Source: Pseudomonas arsenicoxydans (GTDB lineage Bacteria > Pseudomonadota > Gammaproteobacteria > Pseudomonadales > Pseudomonadaceae). From it: a stretch of DNA of 64,000 bases. The stretch covers positions 310,001-374,000 of the forward strand of contig NZ_RCZE01000005.1 of the NCBI RefSeq assembly GCF_006438915.1, in the 5' to 3' direction. Below the pieces are notes generated by a model. The model was not told the origin of the DNA, ran no database searches, and worked only from the letters and a program-made list of their open reading frames with translations. The stretch's first letter is position 1. Every line of letters begins with the position of its first letter. Position numbers and translations under genes: made by a program. This document shows positions 47,705 through 56,268 of this stretch, in pieces.

Positions 47705-48784
47705 ATGACCGCCATCCACATCAAGTTCCCTTCCCTGACCCTCAAGGCCGGCCCGCGGGCGTTGGCGCGCATCCGTAAAGACGGCTTGAGCGCTGCCGAT
47801 GTCGGCACCTTGCCCGGTGCCGCCGGTGGCCCGAAGGCGCTGGGGATTCAAGGTCTGGACCTGGCGTTGTTTGGTGAATGGCTACCGGCCGCCCCCCGCG
47901 AACGCTCGCTGATTGGCGCCTCGGTGGGTTCCTGGCGCTTCGCCAGTGCCTGCCTGCCGGACGCCGCCGAAGGCATCCGGCGCCTCGGGCATTTGTACAC
48001 CGAGCAGAACTTCGCCAAGGGCGTGACCATGGCGCAAATCAGCCAGAGCTCGCAGCGCATGCTCGATGAACTGCTGGACGGCCGCGACACCTCGATCCTG
48101 AGCAACGCGAATTACCGGTTGAACATCATGGTGGTAAAAAGCCACGGCAACCTGGCCGACGATCATCGCGGCCGGCTCGGGCTGGCGCTGGGGTCGGTGA
48201 TCGCCGACAACTTGCGCGGTCGTGCGCGGCTGTCGCGGCACTTCGAACGGCTGATCATCCACGACCCGCGCCTCGCGCCGCCGGTCCATGCACTGAACGA
48301 CTTCCCGTCGCGCTTTGTTGCGCTGAACGCCGGCAACCTGCGCCAGGCGCTGCTGGCGTCGGGTTCGATCCCGATGGTGATGGAAGGCGTGCGCGACTTG
48401 CCCGGCGCCGGTGCGGGGACCTTCCGCGATGGCGGTCTGCTCGACTACCACCTCGACTTGCCCTACAGCGGCAACGACATCGTGCTGTACCCGCATTTCA
48501 CCGACCGGGTAATTCCCGGCTGGTTCGACAAGACCTTGCCGTGGCGCCGTGCCTGCCCCGCGCGCTTGCAAGATGTTCTGCTGCTGGCGCCGTCGAAGGA
48601 GTATCTGGCGCGCCTGCCCTACGGCAAACTGCCGGACCGTAACGATTTCAAGCGTTTCATGGGCGACGCGCCGGCTCGGCAGAAATACTGGCGCGCCGCC
48701 ATGGATGAAAGCCGACGCCTGGGTGATGAGTTCCTTGAACTGGCCGCCAATGGTCGCCTCGGCGAGCGCTTGCTGACCCTTTAG
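47705..48784 (+). CDS. Patatin-like phospholipase-family protein
   Basis: A 359-residue protein. The nucleophile elbow GASVGSW (Ser near residue 73, GxSxG) and the later RDGGLLDYH (Asp of the Ser-Asp dyad) fit the patatin fold. An oxyanion-type glycine stretch PGAAGGPKALG lies near residues 37-47. It lacks a signal peptide, so it is probably a cytosolic lipid or acyl hydrolase. The start is the ATG at 47705. Function in Pseudomonas is not described to my knowledge. Confidence 0.72.
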   Translation: MTAIHIKFPSLTLKAGPRALARIRKDGLSAADVGTLPGAAGGPKALGIQGLDLALFGEWLPAAPRERSLIGASVGSWRFASACLPDAAEGIRRLGHLYTEQNFAKGVTMAQISQSSQRMLDELLDGRDTSILSNANYRLNIMVVKSHGNLADDHRGRLGLALGSVIADNLRGRARLSRHFERLIIHDPRLAPPVHALNDFPSRFVALNAGNLRQALLASGSIPMVMEGVRDLPGAGAGTFRDGGLLDYHLDLPYSGNDIVLYPHFTDRVIPGWFDKTLPWRRACPARLQDVLLLAPSKEYLARLPYGKLPDRNDFKRFMGDAPARQKYWRAAMDESRRLGDEFLELAANGRLGERLLTL

Positions 48785-48868
48785 TCAGTGTTTCGCCCGC
48801 AGCTCTGGTAAACTCGCCGCCTGCCCACATCGCCGCGGCGATCGCCACCTGACAGAGCTGAAATCACT

Positions 48869-49225
48869 GTGGAAATCTTCAAAGAGTTTACGTTCGAATC
48901 CGCCCACCGCCTGCCTCACGTACCGGAAGGCCACAAATGCGGTCGTCTACACGGTCACTCGTTCAAAGTGGCGATCCACTTGAGCGGTGACCTCGACCCG
49001 CACACCGGATGGATCCGCGACTTCTCGGAAATCAAGGCGATCTTCAAACCGCTCTACGAGCGCCTGGACCACAACTACCTGAACGACATTCCCGGCCTGG
49101 AAAACCCGACCAGCGAAGTGCTGGCCAAATTCATCTGGAATGAATTGAAGCCCCTGCTGCCGGAGCTCAGCGCGATCCGCATCCACGAAACGTGCACCAG
49201 CGGCTGCATCTATCACGGCGAGTAA
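48869..49225 (+). CDS. queD: 6-carboxytetrahydropterin synthase QueD
   Basis: A 118-residue member of the PTPS/QueD family, making 6-carboxy-5,6,7,8-tetrahydropterin from dihydroneopterin triphosphate for queuosine. Zn ligands His 13 (ESAHRL), His 28 and His 30 (GRLHGHSF), catalytic Cys 24 (KCG), and LDHNYLND are seen. The GTG start at 48869 gives [14 protein letters not shown], the normal N-terminus. PAO1 carries a homolog in the same neighbourhood. Confidence 0.92.
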   Translation: MEIFKEFTFESAHRLPHVPEGHKCGRLHGHSFKVAIHLSGDLDPHTGWIRDFSEIKAIFKPLYERLDHNYLNDIPGLENPTSEVLAKFIWNELKPLLPELSAIRIHETCTSGCIYHGE

Positions 49226-49251
49226 CCCGCTCTAAAACCAACACAGCTCCA

Positions 49252-49344
49252 CTGTGGGAGCGGGCTTGCTCGCGAAGGCGGTGTGTCAGATAACAATGAT
49301 GTTGACTGACACACCGCTTTCGCGAGCAAGCCCGCTCCCACAAT
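49252..49344. repeat. REP pair, family A
   Basis: Family A doublet with inner stem AAGGCGGTGTGTCAG and CTGACACACCGCTTT, between queD and its terminator. Confidence 0.9.
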
Positions 49345-49372
49345 GGGCACTGCGTTTCGTCAGTGAATGATC

Positions 49373-49398
49373 AAGCCACCTTCAGCGGTGGCTTTTTT
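49373..49398 (+). terminator. Intrinsic terminator after queD
   Basis: AAGCCACC and GGTGGCTT pair around TTCAGC and are followed by six T. It sits 148 bases past the queD stop, beyond a REP element. Confidence 0.85.
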
Positions 49399-49441
49399 AT
49401 GCCTATGCTTTTTGCCTTGCCCCTGCCAAGAGGACACGCAC

Positions 49442-50272
49442 ATGGCTGACTGGCTGCTGGACCGCCAATACCGCTTCAATGGGCACCGCATTCACTACGC
49501 CGTGCACGGCGACGGCCCGCCGCTGGTGTTCGTGCATGGCACGCCCTTCTCTTCTTATGTGTGGCATCGCATTGCCCCGCATTTCATTGGCTCGCACCGG
49601 GTGCACTACTTCGACCTGCTGGGCTATGGCCAATCGGAACAGATCGACGGCGACGTGTCGCTGGGCGTGCAGAACGAGTTGTTGGCGCATTTGCTCGATC
49701 ACTGGGCCATCGAACGGCCCGACGTGGTCGCCCACGATTTCGGCGGTGCCACCGCGCTGCGCGCACATCTGTTGAACGGCAAGGATTACCGCAGCCTGAC
49801 CTTGATCGACCCGGTGGCGCTGACACCGTGGGGTTCGCCGTTCGTGCAGCATGTGCGCCAGCATGAAGCGGCGTTCAGTGGCGTGCCGGATTACATTCAG
49901 CACGCCATCGTGCCGGCCTACATTCGCGGGGCAATCAAGCGCGAAATGCCCGACGAAGAACTTGCACCCTACGTGCAGCCGTGGCTGGGTGAGCCGGGTC
50001 AAGCGGCGTTTTATCGGCAAATTGCGCAGATGGACGAGCGCTATACCCGCGAGGCTGAAGGGTTGTACCCGACCATTCGATGCCCGGTGCAGATTCTGTG
50101 GGGCGAGGACGATCAGTGGATTCCCATCGAACGCGGACGGGCGCTGCATCAGCTGATACCGGGGTCGCAGTTTCATCCGGTTCCGAATGCCGGGCATCTG
50201 GTGCAGGAAGATGCGCCCGAGGCCATCGTCGCAGCACTGCTGAAATTTCTGCCCCTTCACCCTTCCACCTGA
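49442..50272 (+). CDS. Alpha/beta-fold hydrolase with Asp nucleophile
   Basis: A 276-residue hydrolase. The oxyanion segment VHGTPFSSYVW, the nucleophile elbow VVAHDFGGATA with Asp 99 instead of Ser, the acidic residue in LWGEDDQWIP, and the base His in PNAGHLVQEDAP are visible. Asp as nucleophile is the hallmark of haloalkane and fluoroacetate dehalogenases and soluble epoxide hydrolases. The halide-binding Trp pair of dehalogenases is not obvious, so the class of substrate is open. The ATG follows AGAGGA. Confidence 0.8.
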   Translation: MADWLLDRQYRFNGHRIHYAVHGDGPPLVFVHGTPFSSYVWHRIAPHFIGSHRVHYFDLLGYGQSEQIDGDVSLGVQNELLAHLLDHWAIERPDVVAHDFGGATALRAHLLNGKDYRSLTLIDPVALTPWGSPFVQHVRQHEAAFSGVPDYIQHAIVPAYIRGAIKREMPDEELAPYVQPWLGEPGQAAFYRQIAQMDERYTREAEGLYPTIRCPVQILWGEDDQWIPIERGRALHQLIPGSQFHPVPNAGHLVQEDAPEAIVAALLKFLPLHPST

Positions 50273-50285
50273 ACACACCCAATCA

Positions 50286-50390
50286 AATGTGGGAGCGGGC
50301 TTGCTCGCGAAGGCGGTGTGTCAGATGGCGATGATGTTGACTGACCCACCGCTTTCGCGAGCAAGCCCGCTCCCACATTAGAACTGTGCA
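50286..50390. repeat. REP pair, family A
   Basis: Family A doublet between the hydrolase and cytosine deaminase genes, both on the + strand. Confidence 0.9.
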
Positions 50391-50467
50391 GGTTTTCGTC
50401 ACACGGCACTGGCAAGGATCGCCTCTGCCGCGCTAGTTTAGAGTCATCAACCCAAAGGACTCGCCTC

Positions 50468-51712
50468 ATGCACATCATCAACGCCCGTCTGCGCAACCAA
50501 GAAGGCCTGCATGAGTTGCACCTGGAAGCCGGCCTGATCCGCACCATCGCCCGACAGACCGAAGCCCCGACCCTGGGCCCCGAAGATCTGGACGCCGGCG
50601 GTAACCTGGTGGTGCCGCCCTTCGTCGAACCGCACATTCACCTCGACGCCACCCTGACCGCCGGCGAGCCGCGCTGGAACATGAGCGGCACGCTGTTCGA
50701 AGGCATCGAGTGCTGGGGCGAGCGCAAGGTCACGATCACCGAGGAAGACACCAGGACACGCGCCAGGAAAACCATCCAGACCCTCGCCGCCCACGGTATC
50801 CAGCATGTGCGCACCCACGTCGACGTCACCGACCCGCAGCTCACCGCGCTCAAGGCGATGCTCGAAGTGCGCGAGGAAAGCCGTCACCTGATCGACCTGC
50901 AAATCGTCGCGTTCCCGCAGGAAGGCATCGAGTCGTACCGCAATGGCCGCGAGCTGATGGAAGAAGCGATCCGCATGGGCGCCGATGTGGTCGGCGGCAT
51001 TCCACACTTCGAATACACCCGCGATCAGGGCGTCAGTTCAGTGAAGTTCCTGATGGACCTGGCCGAACGCACCGGTTGCCTGGTGGACGTGCATTGCGAT
51101 GAAACCGACGACCCGCATTCACGCTTCCTCGAAGTGCTGGCCGAAGAGGCCCGCAGCCGGGACATGGGTTCGCGGGTCACCGCCAGCCACACCACGGCGA
51201 TGGGCTCCTACGACAATGCCTACTGCGCCAAACTGTTCCGCTTGCTTGGGCATTCGGGGATCAGTTTTGTCTCCTGCCCCACTGAAAGCATTCACCTGCA
51301 AGGACGCTTCGACAATTTCCCGAAACGCCGTGGCGTGACCCGGGTCAACGAGTTGCTCGAAGCAGGGATGAACGTGTGTTTCGGCCAGGACTCGATCGTT
51401 GACCCGTGGTATCCACTGGGCAACGGCAACATCCTGCGGGTGCTCGAAGCGGGGCTGCACATCTGCCACATGCTCGGGTATCGCAACCTGCAAAGTGCGC
51501 TGGACCTGGTGACGGACAACAGCGCCAAAGCCATGAACCTCGGCGATCGTTATGGCCTGGAAGCGGGACGACCAGCGAACTTGCTGGTGCTGTCGGCGGA
51601 CAGTGATTACGAGGTGATCCGCAGCCAGGGCTTGCCGCTGTATTCGGTGCGCGGGGGTAAGCTGCTGATGAAGCGGACGATGCCGGTGGTGGAGTTCAAT
51701 GGTCTGAGCTGA
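50468..51712 (+). CDS. codA: Cytosine deaminase
   Basis: A 414-residue amidohydrolase-superfamily enzyme. Metal ligands: His 56/His 58 in EPHIHLD, the HCDETDD segment (His and catalytic Glu), ASHTTAMGS, and the conserved Asp in FGQDSIVDPWYPLG. It deaminates cytosine to uracil and often isoguanine. The family N-terminus is normal. No codB permease is adjacent, so uptake must come from elsewhere. Confidence 0.9.
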   Translation: MHIINARLRNQEGLHELHLEAGLIRTIARQTEAPTLGPEDLDAGGNLVVPPFVEPHIHLDATLTAGEPRWNMSGTLFEGIECWGERKVTITEEDTRTRARKTIQTLAAHGIQHVRTHVDVTDPQLTALKAMLEVREESRHLIDLQIVAFPQEGIESYRNGRELMEEAIRMGADVVGGIPHFEYTRDQGVSSVKFLMDLAERTGCLVDVHCDETDDPHSRFLEVLAEEARSRDMGSRVTASHTTAMGSYDNAYCAKLFRLLGHSGISFVSCPTESIHLQGRFDNFPKRRGVTRVNELLEAGMNVCFGQDSIVDPWYPLGNGNILRVLEAGLHICHMLGYRNLQSALDLVTDNSAKAMNLGDRYGLEAGRPANLLVLSADSDYEVIRSQGLPLYSVRGGKLLMKRTMPVVEFNGLS

Positions 51713-51736
51713 CATCTTTGTTGAATGTTATGGCCC

Positions 51737-51815
51737 CTTCGCGAGCAAGCCCGCTCCCACATTGGTTCTGTGTCGTTCACAAATCCAATGTGGGAGCGGG
51801 CTTGCTCGCGAAGGC
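51737..51815. repeat. REP pair, family A, inverted order
   Basis: The reverse unit (TTCGCGAGCAAGCCCGCTC) precedes the forward unit; a short spacer contains an imperfect palindrome. At the convergent junction of codA and the DapF-like gene. Confidence 0.88.
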
Positions 51816-51825
51816 GGCCTGACAG

Positions 51826-52818
51826 TCAACTTATGATCCGAGCCGTGCCAAACAGCCTGACCCGATTCAATTCCCCCCCCACTTCCTCCAGCAATATCGG
51901 CGCCGTGCCGCCCGGCATCACCACGTTTACCTCCCCCGCCGACACCCAACCGACCCGCCACGCCGCACATGCCACCGCACTGGCGCTGGTGCCCGAAGAC
52001 GCCGTAGGCCCTTCCCCGCGTTCAAACACCCGCGCGACGACCCGGCCTTCGGATTCAAGCGTCGCCCACTGCACATTCACCCCCGCCGGACACGGCTCAC
52101 CGCCCCCGGCCGGCATGGCATAAGCAATGCGCAGCAACCCTTCAGCCAGTGGCGACTCACGCATCTGCGCATTGCTCGGCAACGCAGCAGCCTCGGCCAC
52201 CAGCGTCACGCAATGTGGATTGCCGACGCGTACAAACTGGCTGTGGTTCCAAGAAGGATCAAGCGCCGACAATGGCGCGACATGGCTGACATCCCGACCG
52301 TTCAACAGAACATCTTCAACCCCCTGCGCGCCCACGGCTTGCGGTCCGAACGAGGGCTTTCCGAGGTCAAGCCAAAACCCTTGCACGCCCTCTATCTCGG
52401 CCGGTTTCACGGACGTCTCCCCCGGTGAAACCGTGTCTGTTTTGTCGTGATGAACCCGCAGCAGGCACCCTGCCTCCTCCGGCATCAATCCCTGTTCACT
52501 GAGCGACTGGGAGAAAATCGTCAGCCCATTGCCACTGCGTTCAGCCAACGTGCCGTCGGTATTGACGATCAGCAGGTCATACGGCGGCGCCGATTGAAAC
52601 GGCCCGACCAGCAAACCGTCGCTGCGATGGTCCTTGCTGCCGGGCGGCTGAGTGCCGGGCGCCCAGGCACAAAATGCCTCGATGGCGGCCACGGCCCACT
52701 GCTCACGGGTTTGCGCGGCAAGGTCAGCCTGTCGAGGCAGATCGATCCCGCTACCGCGCACGGCCTCAGGCGCCACGACGATATAAATATTGCCCCGTGC
52801 ATCGTAAATCCGCGTCAT
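51826..52818 (-). CDS. DapF-fold protein lacking both catalytic cysteines
   Basis: A 330-residue protein that matches the diaminopimelate epimerase fold in both halves. LIVNTDGTLAERSGNG aligns with NxDGSxAExCGNG, and ERGEGPTASSGTSASA aligns with ERGxGETxACGTGACA. The two catalytic Cys are Ser here (Ser 95 and Ser 275). VRVGNPHCV is conserved. Ordinary two-base racemisation is therefore unlikely. By analogy with proline-racemase homologs, where Cys-to-Ser change can give dehydratases, another proton-abstraction reaction is possible. GGAGG five bases before the ATG at 52818 fixes the start. Confidence 0.75.
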   Translation of the reverse strand: MTRIYDARGNIYIVVAPEAVRGSGIDLPRQADLAAQTREQWAVAAIEAFCAWAPGTQPPGSKDHRSDGLLVGPFQSAPPYDLLIVNTDGTLAERSGNGLTIFSQSLSEQGLMPEEAGCLLRVHHDKTDTVSPGETSVKPAEIEGVQGFWLDLGKPSFGPQAVGAQGVEDVLLNGRDVSHVAPLSALDPSWNHSQFVRVGNPHCVTLVAEAAALPSNAQMRESPLAEGLLRIAYAMPAGGGEPCPAGVNVQWATLESEGRVVARVFERGEGPTASSGTSASAVACAAWRVGWVSAGEVNVVMPGGTAPILLEEVGGELNRVRLFGTARIIS

Positions 52819-52982
52819 GTCGCCTCCTGTCCGAAAATCAATGGGTCGACGATATCGCGAAACCGCGACAGGCTGTGCAAGGATGTGAACCCGCCTCACC
52901 ACGAATGGCTGCGGACACTGATCGAACCCGAGGGATCAGTCAGTGTCCTTTGGGGACGCAACGTTTTTTGCCAAGGATTGAT

Positions 52983-54134
52983 ATGACCAGCTTCAAGACC
53001 TCAACCACATTTGTTCCCGGCCGTCTGGAGCAGATGTCCACACGCATCGCCTTCTTCATCGCCGGTCTCGGCATCGCCGCCTGGGCGCCGCTGGTGCCAT
53101 ACGCCAAGGCACGGGCCGGGCTGGATGAAGGGACGCTCGGTCTGCTGCTGTTGTGCCTCGGGGTCGGGTCGATTCTGGCGATGCCGATGGCCGGGTTGCT
53201 GGCGTCACGTTTCGGCTGCCGGCGCGTGGCGGCGGGTGGGACGTTGCTGATCTGCGCAGCCTTGCCGTTGCTGGCGACGGTGTCGTCAGTGCCGGCGTTG
53301 ATCGCCACGCTGTTCATGTTCGGCGCCGGGCTTGGCACGGTGGATTCGACGGTGAACCTGCAAGCGGTGATCGTCGAACGGGCCAGCGGCAAGAACATGA
53401 TGTCGGGGTTTCACGGGATGTTCAGCCTCGGCGGGATCGTCGGCGCGGCGGGGGTCAGTGGCTTGCTCGGCCTTGGGGTTTCACCGCTGGGCGCGATGTG
53501 GGTGGTGATTGCAGTGCTGGTGCTGGCCCTGCTGAAAGCGGCGCCGCACCTGTTGCCTTACGGCAGCGAAAGCACCGGCCCGGCGTTTGCGGTGCCCCAC
53601 GGCATCGTGCTGTTTATCGGCGGAATGTGCTTCATCGTGTTCCTCGCCGAAGGCGCGGCGCTCGACTGGAGTGCGGTGTTTCTGACGCAGGAGCGCGGGA
53701 TCGATACGGCGTATGCGGGGTTGGGGTATGCGGCTTTTGCGTTGACCATGACGGCCGGGCGCTTGACCGGTGACCGGATTGTCCGGCGTCTGGGTGCTAC
53801 GCGGGTGATGGTGTTCGGTGGGCTGACGGCCGCAACGGGCCTGGCGTTGGCCACATTCGCACCGGCCTGGGAGACGGCGCTGGTGGGGTATGCGTTGTTG
53901 GGTGCGGGGTGTTCGAACATTGTGCCGGTGCTGTACACCGCCGTCGGCAAACAGACGGTCATGCCCGAACACATCGCCGTGCCGGCCATTACCACATTGG
54001 GGTATGCGGGCATTCTGGCGGGGCCAGCGCTGATCGGGTTTATCGCCCATGGCAGCAGTTTGAGTTTTGCCTTTGGGTTGATGGCGTTGCTGCTGGTGGC
54101 GGTGGCCATTGGCGGCAAAGTGTTAAAAGCCTAA
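52983..54134 (+). CDS. MFS transporter, YbjJ-like
   Basis: A 383-residue transporter with about 12 TM helices. MSTRIAFFIAGLGIAAWAPLVPYAKARAGLDEGTLGLLL-type N-terminus, the GxxxxxSRFGCRR loop 2-3 element (LASRFGCRRVAAGG) and GTVDSTVNLQAVIVER are typical of the YbjJ/fucose permease-like group. The ATG has AAGGA eight bases upstream. It is divergent from the DapF-like gene. Substrate unknown. Confidence 0.85.
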   Translation: MTSFKTSTTFVPGRLEQMSTRIAFFIAGLGIAAWAPLVPYAKARAGLDEGTLGLLLLCLGVGSILAMPMAGLLASRFGCRRVAAGGTLLICAALPLLATVSSVPALIATLFMFGAGLGTVDSTVNLQAVIVERASGKNMMSGFHGMFSLGGIVGAAGVSGLLGLGVSPLGAMWVVIAVLVLALLKAAPHLLPYGSESTGPAFAVPHGIVLFIGGMCFIVFLAEGAALDWSAVFLTQERGIDTAYAGLGYAAFALTMTAGRLTGDRIVRRLGATRVMVFGGLTAATGLALATFAPAWETALVGYALLGAGCSNIVPVLYTAVGKQTVMPEHIAVPAITTLGYAGILAGPALIGFIAHGSSLSFAFGLMALLLVAVAIGGKVLKA

Positions 54135-54137
54135 AAG

Positions 54138-54230
54138 CATCGCGGGCAAGCCCACTCCCACAGGGATCGTCAGTGAACACAGATTCTATGCATGGCAAAG
54201 ATCATGTGGGAGCGGGCTTGCCCGCGATGA
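54138..54230. repeat. REP pair, family B
   Basis: ATCGCGGGCAAGCCCACTCCC and GGGAGCGGGCTTGCCCGCGAT flank a short spacer at the convergent junction of the MFS and PheS-like genes. Confidence 0.88.
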
Positions 54231-54272
54231 ACGATGACGCGGAGTTTCAGTGATTACCGGGGCAGTTCAATT

Positions 54273-55424
54273 TCAAACATTAGGAAGATCCATCCTATAA
54301 CCCGCCCCCGGCGCCCCTTCATGCATCGCCGCCTGAATGTCCGCATACAAAGCATTCGCCTCAGCGGTAGTGATCGATCGCGAACAATCACGCAACACCA
54401 CACGCAAAAGCACATTCTCCTGGCCCGGCAGCATCCCGAGTCGCTCAATGGCTTGCGAGGGTAAATCCAGGAAATCCCAACGCCCCTTGATCTGCATTTC
54501 TTCGATCCAGTCAGAACTGTCCCCCGCAGCCAGCAACACCCTCTCGGTCAACACCTCTTCGCTCAGCCCCGGCGTTACCGCCAACGAAATGTCACGAGCA
54601 ATCGATGGCAAACGAGATACCGCAGTCCAAGGATTCAGATCATGCATCTGCGCCTGCACTCGCGTGTTCTGATCGCGTAACAAGCGAATATCCGGGATGC
54701 CTTTGCGCAACATGGTCAGGCGATCCAGTCCCATCCCGAGCGCCAGTCCTCCGTGACGTAGCGGGTCGATCTTCAAGCGCTCCAGCAAAGACTTCGCAAT
54801 ACGACCGCACTCCAGAACCTCCACCGGCGCGTTGTCATTCAACGCATTCACTTCAATTCCACCCTCGGTGTAGTGATGCGGACTGTCGCTGTAGACCCAC
54901 GCTTTTTCAGGAACGGCGGACTTGAGGATATCGCCGACCAGACGCAACAGATGTTCATGGGTAGCCAGTTCTGGATCACCCAGCACCCAGATATCCATCT
55001 GATGCGGTTCGGCACAATGCCAACGATCCCGACTATCGCGACGAAAAGTAATACCCGGTTCCGCCAGCAAGATCGTCTGCCCCAGTTGCCGAACCTGAGC
55101 GGCTCGCTGAAGCGCTGCCGGAATCTGACTGGTGGTTTGGGTACGTAATAGAGAGCACTCATCGACCCAACGTGTGTGTTCACTCCCGAGCGTGACCTCT
55201 GCCGGGTCGTAGCCGAGTAAACCGTAATTTTCTTCAGCAGACACAATCCTCGGCCCTGTCAGTAGTTGAGCTTGGGGCCAGCCTTTTTCCGCAATTCCTT
55301 GGAGGACTTCATTCAGCAGTAGCCGGACGGCGTGATCGGGAGTGCTTGATTCGGTTAGATCAACCATTAACAGGGCTTGTTTAAGCGCACTGTTCGTAAC
55401 GGTTTTCGTTGAAGAGATATCCAT
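54273..55424 (-). CDS. Stand-alone PheS-like synthetase with fused FDX-ACB domain
   Basis: A 383-residue class II aminoacyl-tRNA synthetase-like protein. Motif 2 is FRRDSRDRWHCAEPHQMD (127-144); the substrate region has HHYTEGGIEV (184-193) and VEVLECGR; motif 3 is GGLALGMGLDRLTMLR (225-240), close to PheS. Residues 264-380 (WTAVSRLPSIARDISLAV) form an FDX-ACB domain, normally on PheT. The layout is like mitochondrial monomeric PheRS, not the bacterial alpha2beta2 enzyme. The usual HQxE is HQMD here. It may charge tRNA, resist an inhibitor, or activate an amino acid for another purpose. Confidence 0.8.
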   Translation of the reverse strand: MDISSTKTVTNSALKQALLMVDLTESSTPDHAVRLLLNEVLQGIAEKGWPQAQLLTGPRIVSAEENYGLLGYDPAEVTLGSEHTRWVDECSLLRTQTTSQIPAALQRAAQVRQLGQTILLAEPGITFRRDSRDRWHCAEPHQMDIWVLGDPELATHEHLLRLVGDILKSAVPEKAWVYSDSPHHYTEGGIEVNALNDNAPVEVLECGRIAKSLLERLKIDPLRHGGLALGMGLDRLTMLRKGIPDIRLLRDQNTRVQAQMHDLNPWTAVSRLPSIARDISLAVTPGLSEEVLTERVLLAAGDSSDWIEEMQIKGRWDFLDLPSQAIERLGMLPGQENVLLRVVLRDCSRSITTAEANALYADIQAAMHEGAPGAGYRMDLPNV

Positions 55425-55565
55425 GCTCTTTCTCTCGACAATGGGTCCTTGCTGACAAGGTACACGGCCGTTGGGGTTTTAATCCGTAGAGCGGAAAATT
55501 CAGAAGGGGCTGACAGCACGGTCTTACAGGCACGTCGAGTGTGGTTCACTTTTGACCGAGGTGAT

Positions 55566-55661
55566 GCCATCGCGGGCAAGCCCGGCTCCCACAGGTTTTG
55601 AGGTGTCCACAAAATGACTGAACACTGCAAAACCTGTGGGAGCCGGGCTTGCCCGCGATGA
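55566..55661. repeat. REP pair, family B
   Basis: CATCGCGGGCAAGCCCGGCTC and its partner, an inner inverted repeat CACAGGTTTTG and CAAAACCTGTG. Between two genes on the same strand, DUF6124 and the PheS-like gene. Confidence 0.9.
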
Positions 55662-55683
55662 ACGATAACGCGGTCTCTGATTG

Positions 55684-56052
55684 TTACTTCGGCACCTCAA
55701 CGTTATCCATCATCCGGTTCGCCGCCAGTTCGGCTAGCATGATGATTTGCTGGATCGCCATGGCCGTGTGCCGATGTGGCCCTTCCAGGTACGCCGCGAA
55801 ATCGCTGGTCATGACACTGGCCTGGGCCAAAGTCTCACAGGTGTGAGCCAACAGGTCTTCGTCCCGCAGATTCGGTGCGAGCATGAACATCGTGCTGGGT
55901 TTGCGAGTCGCCGGGGATTTGATGGCGCCGGGGTTGAGGTAGTGATCGAGGGCGCGTTCGGCGGCTTCGTGGAATTTCTTTGAATCGACTGATTCGTAGG
56001 GGGATGCCGGATCTGTGTCTGGCGGATTTGGCGTTACCTTGAACATAAGCAT
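55684..56052 (-). CDS. DUF6124-family protein
   Basis: A 122-residue soluble helical protein beginning MLMFKVTPNPPDTDPASPYE, with the conserved core DEDLLAHTCETLAQASVMTS and the C-terminal IQQIIMLAELAANRMMDN. The ATG at 56052 has AGGA four bases upstream; the ATG at 56046 (MFKVTP) is an alternative. Its paralog at 13951-14352 shares the C-terminal half. A long structured leader precedes it (56076-56268). Function of the family is unknown; many copies per Pseudomonas genome are usual from memory. Confidence 0.8.
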   Translation of the reverse strand: MLMFKVTPNPPDTDPASPYESVDSKKFHEAAERALDHYLNPGAIKSPATRKPSTMFMLAPNLRDEDLLAHTCETLAQASVMTSDFAAYLEGPHRHTAMAIQQIIMLAELAANRMMDNVEVPK

Positions 56053-56075
56053 ATTTTCCTGATTGGGCAGCCACG

Positions 56076-56268
56076 CCTCGCTACTAATACGAGGGGTGGC
56101 GGCTGTACGCAGGTTAGTAGACCGGGGAAAAAGTGCAAAAGCCGGCGCGCCCGAGGGCGCCCTGCGCACAGCCACCATCAAATGCAGGCATGGAAATGCC
56201 TGCCTGACAGACGCTTGTGCGCACTTTTCAAACCTCGGGCTACTAAACCCGATCACTGGGTATCAGTG
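56076..56268 (-). promoter_or_regulatory. Structured 5' leader of the DUF6124 gene
   Basis: In mRNA order: hairpin 56268-56254 (CACTG/CAGTG); hairpin 56251-56236 with loop UUUAGUAG; perfect 8-bp hairpin 56203-56184; a GC-rich hairpin near 56160-56146; small hairpin 56123-56112 with loop CUACUA; hairpin 56094-56076 with loop UAUUAGUAG, 15 nt before the AGGA. Longer pairings 56096-56113/56161-56175 and 56114-56136/56221-56246 cross each other. The loops of the first, middle and last hairpins are complementary, which suggests alternative or kissing structures. Confidence 0.55.

Noticed and set aside
55367..55630. 87-residue minus-strand frame upstream of the PheS-like gene
   Set aside because: Its first part runs through a REP element and it overlaps the PheS-like start; no ribosome binding site was found.
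56096..56251. attC/integron-like or group II intron structure
   Set aside because: The core RYYYAAC/GTTRRRY boxes do not fit, there is no integrase or reverse transcriptase nearby, and the fold lies in the leader of a gene.
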